Of a stretch of DNA of 5,741 nt, positions 1-5,528 are shown one piece after another. This stretch comes from Thiotrichales bacterium. GTDB taxonomy: Bacteria > Pseudomonadota > Gammaproteobacteria > Thiomicrospirales > Thiomicrospiraceae. Within the stretch, counting starts at the first letter, position 1, and each line of letters starts with the position of its first letter. Position numbers and translations under genes: made by a program. Below the pieces are notes generated by a model. The model did no database searches. It saw nothing but the letters and a program-made list of their open reading frames with translations, and was not told the DNA's origin. The stretch spans positions 1 through 5,741 of the forward strand of contig JALVTA010000163.1 of assembly GCA_027036095.1 (NCBI GenBank), given 5' to 3'.

Positions 1-302
1 TGGGGCTGATTCTCAAATTCGCCCGCACCGCCCGGTCCGCCGGCCCGCTGGAAGAGGTGGAAAAGAAACTGGCTGAAGACCCCGACAACCCGGAGCTGCG
101 GGTGGCCGAGGCGGCCCACAAGCTGCTGCGACAGGATTACGAAGGGGCGTTTGAGGCCTTCATGAAGGCGCTGACGCCGGATGTGAATGTCATGGACGGC
201 AAGGTGAAGGCGCTGCTGCTGGAAGTGTTCGACATGCTGGCGGACGAAGCGCCGGAGCTGGTCAAGAAATACCGCCGCCGCCTGCAGATGCTGATGTTCT
301 GA
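1..302 (+). CDS. cnoX: CnoX/YbbN-like chaperedoxin, C-terminal part (5' end outside window)
   Basis: The reading frame is open from base 3 to the TGA at 300-302, giving 99 residues of a gene that begins upstream. What is visible is helical, TPR-like sequence: a helix pair around ELRVAEAAHKLLRQDYEGAF, a DGK step, then a terminal helix ending KKYRRRLQMLMF. This pattern (an EALE/EAF helix, DGxxR/K, a final YRRxLxxLxY/F tail) matches the C-terminus of E. coli YbbN/CnoX from memory. That cytoplasmic protein, usually about 285 residues, has an N-terminal thioredoxin domain followed by TPR repeats. It protects substrates during oxidative (HOCl) stress and hands them to DnaK and GroEL, and its C-terminal helix is the reported GroEL contact. 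The thioredoxin domain and any CxxC motif lie outside the window, so redox features cannot be judged. The GTG at 57 is an internal codon, not a start, because the frame stays open upstream. The gene is convergent with folA and ends at its own terminator. Confidence 0.82.
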   Translation, partial: GLILKFARTARSAGPLEEVEKKLAEDPDNPELRVAEAAHKLLRQDYEGAFEAFMKALTPDVNVMDGKVKALLLEVFDMLADEAPELVKKYRRRLQMLMF

Positions 303-309
303 ATGGATG

Positions 310-330
310 GCCCCTCATCGAGGGGCTTTT
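310..330 (+). terminator. Rho-independent terminator of the cnoX-like gene
   Basis: A 7-bp perfect stem (310-316 GCCCCTC with 320-326 GAGGGGC) closes a 3-base loop and is followed by TTTT at 327-330. It starts 8 bases after the cnoX stop. No T-run follows the hairpin on the opposite strand, so it should work well only for + strand transcription. The folA stop codon (317-315 on the - strand) lies in the loop and the first stem bases. Confidence 0.85.
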
Positions 331-815
331 CTGTGCCACACCTGAAAGTGAAACGGCCACGGATGTCGCGCATCCGCCGGGTGGCTCTCCTGCCCCACCA
401 GTTGCCAGTGTTCTTCCGGCAGGGCGGGAAACCAGGCGTCCGCCCCGTCGATCTCCGTCTCCACCAGAGTCAGATAGATGCGCTCGGCCCGCGCCAGCAT
501 CTGGGCATAGATCTGTGCCCCGCCGATGATCATGATCTCCTCCGCACCGGTCGCCTGCGCGGCGGCCACCGCCTCGTCCAGACCGGGCAGCACGCTCACG
601 CCTTCTGCTTCCAGCCCTGAACGGGAGACGACGAAATTGGGCCGCTGCGGCAACGGCCGGCAGCCCAGAGACTCGAAGGTTTTGCGTCCCATGATGACCG
701 GTTTGCCCAGCGTCAGGCGCTTGAAGTGCTTCAGGTCATCCGGCAGGTGCCACGGCAGGGCATTGCCCCGCCCGATGGCCCGGTTACGGTCCATGGCGGC
801 GATCAGGCTGATCAC
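315..815 (-). CDS. folA: Dihydrofolate reductase
   Basis: This 166-residue protein aligns throughout with type I bacterial dihydrofolate reductase (E. coli 159 residues). It reduces dihydrofolate to tetrahydrofolate with NADPH in the cytoplasm and is the trimethoprim target. Visible landmarks are MISLIAAMDRNRAIG at the N-terminus, the NALPWHLPDDL loop with Trp22 and catalytic Asp27, GRKTFESLG at 43-51 in the NADPH-binding region, IIGGAQIY at 96-103 with the Gly98-Gly99 pair, and Thr116 in YLTLVE. There is one extra residue (Cys52) compared with E. coli in the SLG-RPLP loop. The start is GTG at 815-813, overlapping the thyA stop by 4 bases (GTGA), with AGGTGG at 825-820 as ribosome binding site. 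The overlap implies translational coupling to thyA and stoichiometric supply of the enzyme that recycles ThyA's dihydrofolate product. It is the last gene of lgt-thyA-folA. No T-rich terminator follows on its strand. Confidence 0.97.
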   Translation of the reverse strand: MISLIAAMDRNRAIGRGNALPWHLPDDLKHFKRLTLGKPVIMGRKTFESLGCRPLPQRPNFVVSRSGLEAEGVSVLPGLDEAVAAAQATGAEEIMIIGGAQIYAQMLARAERIYLTLVETEIDGADAWFPALPEEHWQLVGQESHPADARHPWPFHFQVWHRKAPR

Positions 816-826
816 ACCGCCACCTC
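812..826 (-). promoter_or_regulatory. GTGA stop/start overlap and RBS coupling thyA to folA
   Basis: On the - strand the thyA TGA (814-812) shares bases with the folA GTG (815-813). The purine-rich AGGTGG at 825-820, inside the last thyA codons, sits 4 bases before the GTG. This arrangement decides the folA start and is typical of translational reinitiation. Confidence 0.75.
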
Positions 827-1645
827 GGCCTTGATGTGCGGGTGCGGGTCGTAATCCACGATCTCGAAATCCTCGAAGCGGTAGTCGAAGATGCTCTCCG
901 GCCTGCGTCGGATATTCAGCCGCGGCAACGGGCGCGGTTCGCGGGTCAGCTGCAGTTTCGCCTGCTCCAGGGTGTTGTGATACAGATGAACGTCCCCGCC
1001 GGTCCAGATCAGCTCACCTGGCTCATAGCCCGTCTGCTGCGCCACCATGTGCAGCAGCAGCGCGTAGCTGGCGATATTGAAGGGCACGCCGAGGAAGGTG
1101 TCGGCGCTGCGCTGATAGAGCTGCAGCGACACCCGTCCGTTGGCCACATAGAACTGGAAGAAAGCGTGACAGGCAGCCAGCGCCATCTTGCCCCGTTTGA
1201 CATTCTCCTGCGGAGAGAGGGATTCGTCCGGCAGATCGGCCGGATTCCAGGCGGTGACGATCATGCGGCGGCTGTCGGGGTTGCGCTTCAGCGTTTCGAT
1301 CACCTCGCTGATCTGATCGATCTCTTCGCCATAGGGCGTCTGCCAGGCGCGCCACTGCTTGCCATATAGCGGCCCCAGCTCGCCGTCCTCCGTGGCCCAT
1401 TCGTCCCAGATGGTCACCCCATGCTCATGCAAGTAGCGGATATTGGTGTCCCCGCGCAGAAACCACAGCAGCTCATAGATAATGGAGCGGATGTGCAGCT
1501 TCTTGGTAGTCAGCAACGGAAAGCCGTCCGCCATGTCGAAGCGCATCTGATAGCCGAACACCGAGCGGGTACCCACACCGGTGCGATCCCCCTTGTCGGT
1601 GCCGTGATCCAGAATGTGATGCAGAAGGTCCAGATACTGTCTCAT
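812..1645 (-). CDS. thyA: Thymidylate synthase (ThyA type)
   Basis: This 277-residue protein matches E. coli ThyA (264 residues) end to end. The cytoplasmic homodimer methylates dUMP to dTMP using methylene-tetrahydrofolate and releases dihydrofolate. Visible residues are Arg21 (DRTGVGT), Glu58 (IYELLWFLRGDTN), Trp80 (TIWDEWA), the Arg126-Arg127 pair that binds phosphate across the dimer, catalytic Cys159, the QRSAD segment with Asp182, Asn190 (GVPFNIASYALL), and His220/Tyr222 (GGDVHLYHN). The C-terminus IKAEVAV corresponds to the folate-closing tail. Two differences stand out. About 13 extra residues (roughly 139-151) precede the catalytic segment, as in the longer ThyA form of other bacteria. 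Ala158 replaces the Pro that almost always precedes the catalytic Cys. The ATG start is fixed by MRQYLDLL matching MKQYLELM of E. coli and by an upstream AGGAG. The gene lies 7 bases after lgt and overlaps folA. Confidence 0.97.
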   Translation of the reverse strand: MRQYLDLLHHILDHGTDKGDRTGVGTRSVFGYQMRFDMADGFPLLTTKKLHIRSIIYELLWFLRGDTNIRYLHEHGVTIWDEWATEDGELGPLYGKQWRAWQTPYGEEIDQISEVIETLKRNPDSRRMIVTAWNPADLPDESLSPQENVKRGKMALAACHAFFQFYVANGRVSLQLYQRSADTFLGVPFNIASYALLLHMVAQQTGYEPGELIWTGGDVHLYHNTLEQAKLQLTREPRPLPRLNIRRRPESIFDYRFEDFEIVDYDPHPHIKAEVAV

Positions 1646-1655
1646 GGTCTCCTCA
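1646..1655 (-). promoter_or_regulatory. thyA ribosome binding site overlapping the lgt stop
   Basis: On the - strand the lgt stop and thyA leader read TGAGGAGACC followed by ATG. The AGGAG (1653-1649) uses the last base of the lgt TGA. The gap of 3 bases to the ATG is short, so ribosomes terminating on lgt probably feed thyA initiation directly. Confidence 0.7.
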
Positions 1656-2462
1656 CCAGGCGGTCATGCCGCGGTTGTGTCGATAGGCCCGGCGCCACAG
1701 CCACAGACCAGCGAGGATCATGGGCGTGCTGAGCACCTGCCCCATGGTCAGCCAGCCGAAGGCCAGATAGCCCAGCTGCGGGTCGGGCGCGCGCCAGAAC
1801 TCCACGACGAAACGGAACAAGCCGTAGCCGACCAGAAAGGCGCCGGAAAGCGCCCCAACCGGCGGTCTCCAGCGCGCGTAAAGGTTGAGCAGGACGAAAA
1901 GCACCAACCCTTCCAGGGTCGCCTCCAGCAGCTGGGTCGGGTAGCGCACCACCTCCTGTCCCAGCGCCGGGTCGAAAAAACGCATACCGAACGGGCTGTC
2001 CGGCGGTGCTGCCCGCCCCCACAGCTCGCCGTTGATGAAATTGCCCAGTCGGCCGGCCAGCAGGCCCAGCGGCACCAGCGGGGCGATGAAGTCTCCGATG
2101 ACCAGAAAGGGGATGCGGTGGCGACGGTGGAACAGCCAGATGGCGATGATTACCCCCAGCAGGCCACCGTGAAAGGACATGCCGCCGTGCCACAGCTGGA
2201 AGATCTCCAGCGGGTGCTCGAGATAGTAGGGCAGGTTGTAGAACAGCACATAGCCCAGACGCCCGCCGAGAATGACACCGAAGGCTACGTAAAAAAGCAG
2301 GTCGTCCACCTTCTCGGCCGTCCAAATGTGGGAGGCGCGTGCCCGATAGCGGGCAATGAGCCAGCCCAGCCCCAGCCCGATCAGATACATCAGCCCGTAC
2401 CAGCGCACTTGGAAAAAGCCCAGATCCAGCGCCACCGGATTCAGCTGCGGATAGGTCAGCAC
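1653..2462 (-). CDS. lgt: Phosphatidylglycerol-prolipoprotein diacylglyceryl transferase
   Basis: This 269-residue inner-membrane enzyme transfers diacylglycerol from phosphatidylglycerol to the lipobox Cys of prolipoproteins, the first step of lipoprotein maturation. It begins with YPQLNPVALDLG and VRWYG, as Lgt proteins usually do. It has hydrophobic stretches consistent with the family's seven membrane segments, for example around 22-37, 55-75, 97-111, 118-137, 183-195, 206-220 and 238-257. The Lgt signature GRLGNFINGELWG is at 137-149 and contains Arg138, Asn141, Glu146 and Gly149. His98 in MSFHGG corresponds to the essential E. coli His103. Tyr213, Arg217 and Glu221 keep the spacing of E. 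coli Tyr235, Arg239 and Glu243. The start is GTG at 2462-2460, with GGGAG at 2474-2470 seven bases upstream. It is the first gene of the lgt-thyA-folA operon and is divergent from mscS. Confidence 0.97.
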   Translation of the reverse strand: MLTYPQLNPVALDLGFFQVRWYGLMYLIGLGLGWLIARYRARASHIWTAEKVDDLLFYVAFGVILGGRLGYVLFYNLPYYLEHPLEIFQLWHGGMSFHGGLLGVIIAIWLFHRRHRIPFLVIGDFIAPLVPLGLLAGRLGNFINGELWGRAAPPDSPFGMRFFDPALGQEVVRYPTQLLEATLEGLVLFVLLNLYARWRPPVGALSGAFLVGYGLFRFVVEFWRAPDPQLGYLAFGWLTMGQVLSTPMILAGLWLWRRAYRHNRGMTAW

Positions 2463-2560
2463 ACCCTCTCTCCCGTCAGAAACGGCTTGTATTATGCCGC
2501 AACATCGTCAATAATTCCGCCGCCTTTTTTTGAACACTGTCATCAATAATTTGATAACAC
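2463..2560. promoter_or_regulatory. AT-rich divergent promoter region between lgt and mscS
   Basis: These 98 bases must carry the start signals of both the lgt operon (-) and mscS (+), and they are clearly more AT-rich than the flanking genes. The best + strand candidate is TTGTAT (2487-2492), 17 bases, AATAAT (2510-2515): a good -10 but only 3 of 6 at -35. A second is TTGAAC (2530-2535), 17 bases, GATAAC (2553-2558), which would start transcription near 2565 and favour the downstream mscS start. For lgt a CATAAT lies on the - strand at 2496-2491, but no good -35 is found at the right spacing. None of these is strong enough to be certain. Confidence 0.4.
2508..2551. repeat. Pair of 9-bp direct repeats in the divergent promoter region
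   Basis: TCAATAATT occurs at 2508-2516 and again at 2543-2551, with start points 35 bases apart. Such a pair could be a regulator half-site pair or simply chance in AT-rich sequence. The first copy overlaps the candidate mscS -10. Confidence 0.3.
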
Positions 2561-3382
2561 ATGAGAATACCCTCGATGGACACTCAAGCCTTTGTCGCCA
2601 TGGCCCTGCCGTGGGGCATCAAGATCACCATGGCCATCGTCATCGCTGTGGTGGGTTACTGGCTGACCGGCTGGATCGTGCAACTGGTCAAGAAAAGCCT
2701 CAACCGCATCCCGCTGGACCCCATGCTTACCGACTTTGTCGGCACCATTCTCAAGGCGGTGCTGCTGCTGGTGGTGGTCATCGCCGCGCTCAACCAGCTG
2801 GGTGTGGATACCACCTCCCTGATCGCACTGCTGGGTGCCGCCGGTCTGGCCGTCGGTCTGGCGGTGAAGGACTCGCTGCAGAACTTCGCCTCCGGCGTCA
2901 TGCTGATCCTGCTGCGCCCCTTCAAGAAGGGGGATTTCGTCGAGATCGCGGGCATCAGCGGCGTGGTGGATCAGATCAGCCTGTTCTCCACCCAGCTGCA
3001 CACGGGGGACAACCGCGAGATCATCGTGCCCAACGGCAAGATCTACGGCGACACCATCACCAACTACTCCGCCCGTGACACCCGCCGTGTGGACATGACC
3101 TTCGGCATCGGCTATGACGACGACCTCAAGCTGGCCAAGGAAACACTGGAAGCTCTGCTGGCGGCGGATCCGCGCGTGCTGGACGACCCCGCGCCCGTGG
3201 TGGCGGTGGCCGAGCTGGCCGACTCCAGCGTCAACTTCACCGTGCGCGCCTGGGTCAAGAGCAGCGATTACTGGGCCGTGCTGTGGGACATGAACGAAAA
3301 GGTCAAGCTCACCTTCGACGAGAAGGGCATCTCCATCCCCTATCCGCAGATGGATGTTCACCTGCACAAGCAGGAAGGCTGA
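2561..3382 (+). CDS. mscS: Small-conductance mechanosensitive channel, MscS family
   Basis: This protein of 273 residues (E. coli MscS 286) forms an inner-membrane heptamer that opens under membrane tension and releases solutes during hypo-osmotic shock. Membrane segments are near 20-42 (TM1), 61-79 (TM2) and 85-117 (TM3, pore-lining). TM3 reads SLIALLGAAGLAVGLAVKDS, with Leu96 and Leu100 equivalent to the E. coli pore constriction Leu105/Leu109 and Asn108 equivalent to Asn117. Lys103-Asp104 stand where E. coli has Gln112-Gly113. The beta domain includes RPFKKGDFVEIAG and IIVPNGKIYGDTITNYS, and the C-terminal domain ends with the family motif YPQMDV at 261-266. The start is uncertain: ATG at 2561 and ATG at 2576 (giving MDTQAF) are in frame, and neither has a strong ribosome binding site. 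The gene has its own terminator and appears monocistronic. Confidence 0.95.
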   Translation: MRIPSMDTQAFVAMALPWGIKITMAIVIAVVGYWLTGWIVQLVKKSLNRIPLDPMLTDFVGTILKAVLLLVVVIAALNQLGVDTTSLIALLGAAGLAVGLAVKDSLQNFASGVMLILLRPFKKGDFVEIAGISGVVDQISLFSTQLHTGDNREIIVPNGKIYGDTITNYSARDTRRVDMTFGIGYDDDLKLAKETLEALLAADPRVLDDPAPVVAVAELADSSVNFTVRAWVKSSDYWAVLWDMNEKVKLTFDEKGISIPYPQMDVHLHKQEG

Positions 3383-3401
3383 CAGGCCTCCACCCTCAAC
3401 G

Positions 3402-3430
3402 AAAAAGGCCACCCTTGCGGTGGCCTTTTT
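3402..3430. terminator. Bidirectional Rho-independent terminator between mscS and the chemoreceptor gene
   Basis: A 7-bp stem (3407-3413 GGCCACC with 3419-3425 GGTGGCC) with a 5-base loop is flanked by AAAAA at 3402-3406 and TTTTT at 3426-3430, with further Ts at 3432-3435. Each strand therefore has a hairpin followed by a U-run. It sits 19 bases after the mscS stop and 24 bases beyond the stop of the convergent chemoreceptor gene, so it serves both. Confidence 0.9.
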
Positions 3431-3454
3431 CTTTTGCCAACAGAAAAGGGCGCC

Positions 3455-5443
3455 CTACACCCGGAAACGCTTGAGCAGCTCGTCCAGATGGTGGGCCAGC
3501 TGCCGCAGCTTCTCGCCCTCCTCCTTGGTCGCCTGCGCCTGACGCACCGTCTCTTCGGTCACCTGGCGGATCTGGGTGATCTGTTGCCCGACGGTGCGCA
3601 CCAGCTCGGTTTCCTGCTGTGCCACCTGCTGCATTTCACCACTGAGACTGTTGAGATCGCGCATCAGCGCCACCACCGGTTTGAGGCCCTGCTCCGCCGC
3701 GGCGATGGATGCCCGGCTTTCTTCGGTGGCCCGCTCGCCCGCTTCCATGCGCTCCACCGTCTGGCGGGTGTTGTCACGGATGCGGTTGATGACATTGGAG
3801 ATTTCCTGCGTGGACTCCTGGGTGCGCTGCGCCAGTTGCCGCACCTCGTCGGCCACCACCGCGAAGCCACGGCCGTGCTCGCCAGCCCGCGCCGCTTCGA
3901 TGGCGGCGTTGAGCGCCAGCAGATTGGTCTGCTCGGCAATGTCCTCGATGACATTGATCACCGAACCGATGGTCTCACTCTCCTGATCCAGCAGCTGAAT
4001 GCTGTCGCGCAGGCTGACCATCACCTCCGCCAGGGTCTCAATGGTGCGCTGGGTCCCGGCCACCTTGTTGACACCGTCGTCCACCCGCTCAATGGCGTCA
4101 TTGGCCGCCCGGGCGGTGTTGGTGGAGAAGCCAGCCACCTCGTTGGCCTCCTGCTCCAGCTTGTCCATCAGCGTCTGCAGCTGCTCCACGCTCCTGAACT
4201 GGGTATCGATCCCCTTCTGTGCGCCCTCGCTCTGTTCATACAGCACCAGCGCCGCTCGTTCCAGCTGCTGGGCGTCACTGACCAGCTGACACACCACCTC
4301 CTGAATGCGGCCCACGAAGCGGTTGAAATAATGGGAGATCTCCGCCAGTTCGTCCTTGCCGTCTTCCGGCAGGCGCAGGGTCAGATCCGCCTCGCCGCTG
4401 GAGACGTTCTTCATGGCCTCGCGCAGATCATCCAGCGACGACAGGATGGAGCGCATCACAAAGCCCATGACCACGAAGCCCAGCAGCAGGCCGCCACCGG
4501 CCAGCGCGCTCATGATCCAGATGTTGCGGTGGGTCTGGGCCTCGGCCGCCTTGCCCTTGGCCTGAATGCCCTGGATGACCGACTGCAGCAGCTTCTGCAG
4601 ATCCTGCTCGATTTCCATCAGAATCGGGTCCACCTCATGCACGAACATCCAGGCGTCCATGCGCCACTTGTCGCTGGTGAGCACACCCTTGAGCACCATA
4701 TAGTTCTCGCGCCAGGTCTGGTAGTTCTCCCGCACCACCGGAATGCCTTCCTCCTCCTCCAGCGTGAGGTCCTCCACCTTTTCCAGCTTGCCCAGCTTGC
4801 TCTCGAACACGTCGAGGAAGTTGTCAATGTTCTCTTCCATGTTGTGGCTGCGGAAGGCCACGAATCCGCGCAGGTTGATCATGATGTTGAGCCAGGTCTT
4901 CTGCAGGTCAATCAGCTGCTGCAGCAGATCAGCCCGCTCCGGATCCATGTCGGACAGTTCGGACAGGATCATCTGGGAGAGGGCACCCTGAATCTTCTGC
5001 GCGGCGCTGTCCATGCCGCTGGAGACCACCTTCAGCGCCGGGTACTTGATGGTGTCGTCCTTTTCCATCGCCTCAATCTGCGGCAATTTCTGCCGCACCA
5101 GATCGATCTTCTGCCGGATGCCGGCCAGCACCTGCCGGTCGGAGGCGGAAACGAGCTGTTTTTCCAGTCGGCTGGCACGCCGGTCCAGCTGCTCCAGATC
5201 CTGCTGCACCTTCTGTAGCTTGGCCTCCTCGCCGGTCAGCATGTAGCTGACCAGGTGAGCCGACAGGCGCTCCACATCCCGCGCCAGCTCCAGCGTGGCG
5301 AAGGCGCGCGGCTGATCTTCCACGATCACCGTATTCAACTGTGACTTGACCAGATTGAGGTTCATCAGGGCCATGGCGGTGATCACCACCAGCAGCAGCG
5401 ACACCCCGATCATGCCCATGTAGAGTTTGGCGCGAATGGTCAT
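3455..5443 (-). CDS. Methyl-accepting chemotaxis protein with large periplasmic sensor domain
   Basis: This 662-residue transmembrane chemoreceptor should signal through CheW and CheA to the flagellar or a related system. In order it has a short basic N-terminus and TM1 (about 7-29), a periplasmic region of about 275 residues (30-305) that looks almost wholly helical, TM2 (about 308-330), a HAMP domain (about 331-383, with GEADLTLRLPEDGKDELAE) and a cytoplasmic coiled coil. Its conserved hairpin tip is DIAEQTNLLALNAAIEAARA at 501-520, followed by GEHGRGFAVVADEVRQLA. The periplasmic part is larger than the 150-residue four-helix bundle of Tar/Tsr and could be a two-module helical sensor of the HBM type. 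The ligand is unknown. The C-terminus ends KRFRV and lacks the NWETF-like CheR tether. Segments such as ATEES (572-576) resemble methylation sites. The ATG start has AAGGA at 5454-5450, six bases upstream. A sigma-54 promoter lies just upstream, beyond which an insertion sequence begins. Confidence 0.95.
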   Translation of the reverse strand: MTIRAKLYMGMIGVSLLLVVITAMALMNLNLVKSQLNTVIVEDQPRAFATLELARDVERLSAHLVSYMLTGEEAKLQKVQQDLEQLDRRASRLEKQLVSASDRQVLAGIRQKIDLVRQKLPQIEAMEKDDTIKYPALKVVSSGMDSAAQKIQGALSQMILSELSDMDPERADLLQQLIDLQKTWLNIMINLRGFVAFRSHNMEENIDNFLDVFESKLGKLEKVEDLTLEEEEGIPVVRENYQTWRENYMVLKGVLTSDKWRMDAWMFVHEVDPILMEIEQDLQKLLQSVIQGIQAKGKAAEAQTHRNIWIMSALAGGGLLLGFVVMGFVMRSILSSLDDLREAMKNVSSGEADLTLRLPEDGKDELAEISHYFNRFVGRIQEVVCQLVSDAQQLERAALVLYEQSEGAQKGIDTQFRSVEQLQTLMDKLEQEANEVAGFSTNTARAANDAIERVDDGVNKVAGTQRTIETLAEVMVSLRDSIQLLDQESETIGSVINVIEDIAEQTNLLALNAAIEAARAGEHGRGFAVVADEVRQLAQRTQESTQEISNVINRIRDNTRQTVERMEAGERATEESRASIAAAEQGLKPVVALMRDLNSLSGEMQQVAQQETELVRTVGQQITQIRQVTEETVRQAQATKEEGEKLRQLAHHLDELLKRFRV

Positions 5444-5478
5444 ATCCGTTCCTTGACGACAGTTTGACAGCGGTTACC

Positions 5479-5496
5479 AAGCAACCTTCATGCCAA
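5479..5496 (-). promoter_or_regulatory. Sigma-54 (RpoN) -24/-12 promoter of the chemoreceptor gene
   Basis: Read on the - strand, 5496 to 5479 is TTGGCATGAAGGTTGCTT. The known RpoN consensus is YTGGCACGrNNNTTGCW, and only one core base differs (CATG for CACG). The GG (5494-5493) and GC (5482-5481) elements are separated by exactly 10 bases. The predicted transcript would start near 5469, giving a leader of about 26 bases with the AAGGA ribosome binding site in place. Expression should need an AAA+ enhancer-binding protein. Its upstream site is not visible because an insertion sequence starts at about 5504. Confidence 0.8.
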
Positions 5497-5503
5497 TAAA
5501 AAA
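5496..5503. repeat. Candidate 8-bp target site copy flanking the insertion sequence
   Basis: ATAAAAAA directly precedes the presumed left inverted repeat. ISL3-family elements usually duplicate 8 bp and favour AT-rich targets, so this is the predicted left copy. The matching right copy would be outside the window, so the duplication is inferred and not seen. Confidence 0.45.
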
Positions 5504-5527
5504 GGTTCTTCGCAGATTTCCGGGGAT
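5504..5527 (+). repeat. Presumed left terminal inverted repeat of the insertion sequence
   Basis: It begins GGTTCTTCGCAGATTTCC and follows directly after an A-rich 8-mer. The outer boundary is set by the GG start and the adjacent AT-rich target. The inner boundary is a guess because the right-hand repeat is not in the window. Confidence 0.5.
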
Positions 5528-5528
5528 A

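Noticed and set aside
57..302. A separate 81-residue protein starting at GTG 57.
   Set aside because: The frame is open to the window edge and the upstream residues continue the same helical domain, so this is the end of a longer gene.
2504..2509. TTGACG on the - strand as the -35 of an lgt promoter.
   Set aside because: At spacings of 16-18 bases the -10 positions read AGCCGT, GCCGTT or CCGTTT, none resembling a -10. The nearby CATAAT is too close.
2517..2531. CCGCCGCC followed by seven Ts as a possible terminator.
   Set aside because: No complementary GGCGGCGG lies upstream to form a stem, so it lacks a hairpin.
1644..2549. A 301-codon + strand frame opposite lgt.
   Set aside because: Lgt on the - strand has its full signature and essential residues. 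The + strand translation has no membrane segments or known motifs, and its start lies within the thyA/lgt junction.
2543..3412. A 289-codon - strand frame opposite mscS.
   Set aside because: It is His/Gly/Asp-rich with no family resemblance, while the + strand encodes a complete MscS with its conserved YPQMDV motif. It also crosses the bidirectional terminator.
3434..5218. A 594-codon open frame on the + strand opposite the chemoreceptor gene.
   Set aside because: The opposite strand encodes a full receptor with recognisable membrane segments, HAMP and signalling tip. The + strand frame is rich in His, Leu and Gln with no recognisable family, as expected from the complement of a GC-rich gene, and it begins inside the intergenic region without a good RBS.
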